Positions 63,805-64,000 of a DNA stretch of 64,000 nucleotides are shown one piece after another. Origin of the DNA: Eubacteriales bacterium (lineage in GTDB: Bacteria; Bacillota_A; Clostridia; Christensenellales; Aristaeellaceae); NCBI GenBank assembly GCA_029974035.1, contig JARKQG010000135.1, forward strand, positions 13,208-77,207, read 5' to 3'. Under the pieces are notes generated by a model. The model was not told the origin of the DNA. It was given only the letters and a program-made list of their open reading frames with translations, and ran no database searches. Numbering within the stretch: the first letter of the stretch is position 1; every line of letters begins with the position of its first letter. Position numbers and translations under genes: made by a program.

Positions 63805-64000
63805 TCAGCGGATGACCCGCTTTAAGGGCTTCCAGATGAGAAGGGCGATGGCGAAGTCGATCATGCTGTGGACGACGCTGCCGACGCCGACCAGCAGCAG
63901 AACGGTTTTGACATAGCCGCCGCCGTAATAGGCGGCGCTCATGGCGCTGCTCAGGTAGAAGGGGGTGACGGCGAGCACTTCGCACAGTCCGTGGATGAGG
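63805..64000 (-). CDS. C-terminal end of a membrane protein, possibly an ECF transporter S component
   Basis: Only the last 65 residues are in the window; the gene runs off the right edge. Two hydrophobic segments are visible, with VAVTPFYLSS-like and GVGSVVHSMIDFAIALLIWKPLKRV-like stretches, the latter similar to the ends of ECF substrate-binding subunits. IrtAB-like pairs in Bacillota are often next to such a gene together with ECF ATPase and T subunits. The assignment is tentative because so little is visible. Confidence 0.45.
   Translation of the reverse strand, partial: LIHGLCEVLAVTPFYLSSAMSAAYYGGGYVKTVLLLVGVGSVVHSMIDFAIALLIWKPLKRVIR

Overview
The window is about 64 kb of GC-rich, gene-dense bacterial chromosome. 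It most resembles a GC-rich member of the Bacillota (Clostridia-like). The evidence is the ylxM-ffh-rpsP-khpA-rimM-trmD-rplS-rbgA-rnhB and dprA-topA-trmFO-hslVU gene order, Bacillus-type LexA boxes (CGAAC-N4-GTTC form), the folate-dependent TrmFO, and frequent GTG/TTG starts with strong Shine-Dalgarno sites. No species can be named. I saw no tRNA, rRNA, CRISPR array, prophage or insertion sequence.

Layout. 1-2813: end of an acetyl-CoA carboxylase operon (accC end, accD, accA) plus a DegV lipid-binding protein. 2933-9589: a flavin electron-transfer island (NusG-II membrane protein, Gx-type membrane protein, ApbE flavinyltransferase, RnfG, C, D, E-like, A-like, FAD synthetase). It has no rnfB, and the A- and E-like subunits have lost three of the four cysteines that hold the Rnf membrane iron-sulfur cluster. 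9626-10573: an LCP cell-wall protein. 10620-13309 (minus): a LexA-controlled pair of putative DNA-repair genes (radical SAM plus TIGR03915) with a VOC protein. 13338-14795: an FAD/Rieske oxidoreductase. 14924-20146 (minus): a galactose-type ABC operon (mglB, mglA, mglC, a small membrane protein) and galM. 20209-38155 (plus): the housekeeping block for SRP, ribosome maturation, RNA and DNA processing and HslUV, interrupted by a 1302-residue glycosyltransferase fusion. 38217-41407: a DUF308 membrane protein, pyrimidine-nucleoside phosphorylase and a Y-family polymerase. 41421-44383 (minus): a corrinoid-type ABC importer under a cobalamin riboswitch with its own terminator. 44408-48567: an FlK-like thioesterase, biotin ligase, M18 aminopeptidase and a URO-D-family methyltransferase.

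48593-64000 is an accessory metal or metallophore acquisition region. It holds a Fec-type ABC importer (minus), two tandem AraC regulators, a Nik/Opp-type five-gene ABC importer, a TetR regulator with a perfect 28-bp operator, two IrtAB/YbtPQ-like half ABC transporters, and the end of a convergent membrane protein that may be an ECF S component. The sequence GTTAG-N6-CTAACA precedes the Fec/AraC divergent pair, the Nik-type operon and the half-transporter pair, so these three transport units are probably one regulon.

Links between genes: biotin ligase would serve the carboxylase. The FAD synthetase would feed ApbE, which attaches FMN to RnfG and RnfD. The corrinoid importer could supply the URO-D-family methyltransferase. 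Start codons were chosen by ribosome-binding site, promoter position and expected N-terminus.
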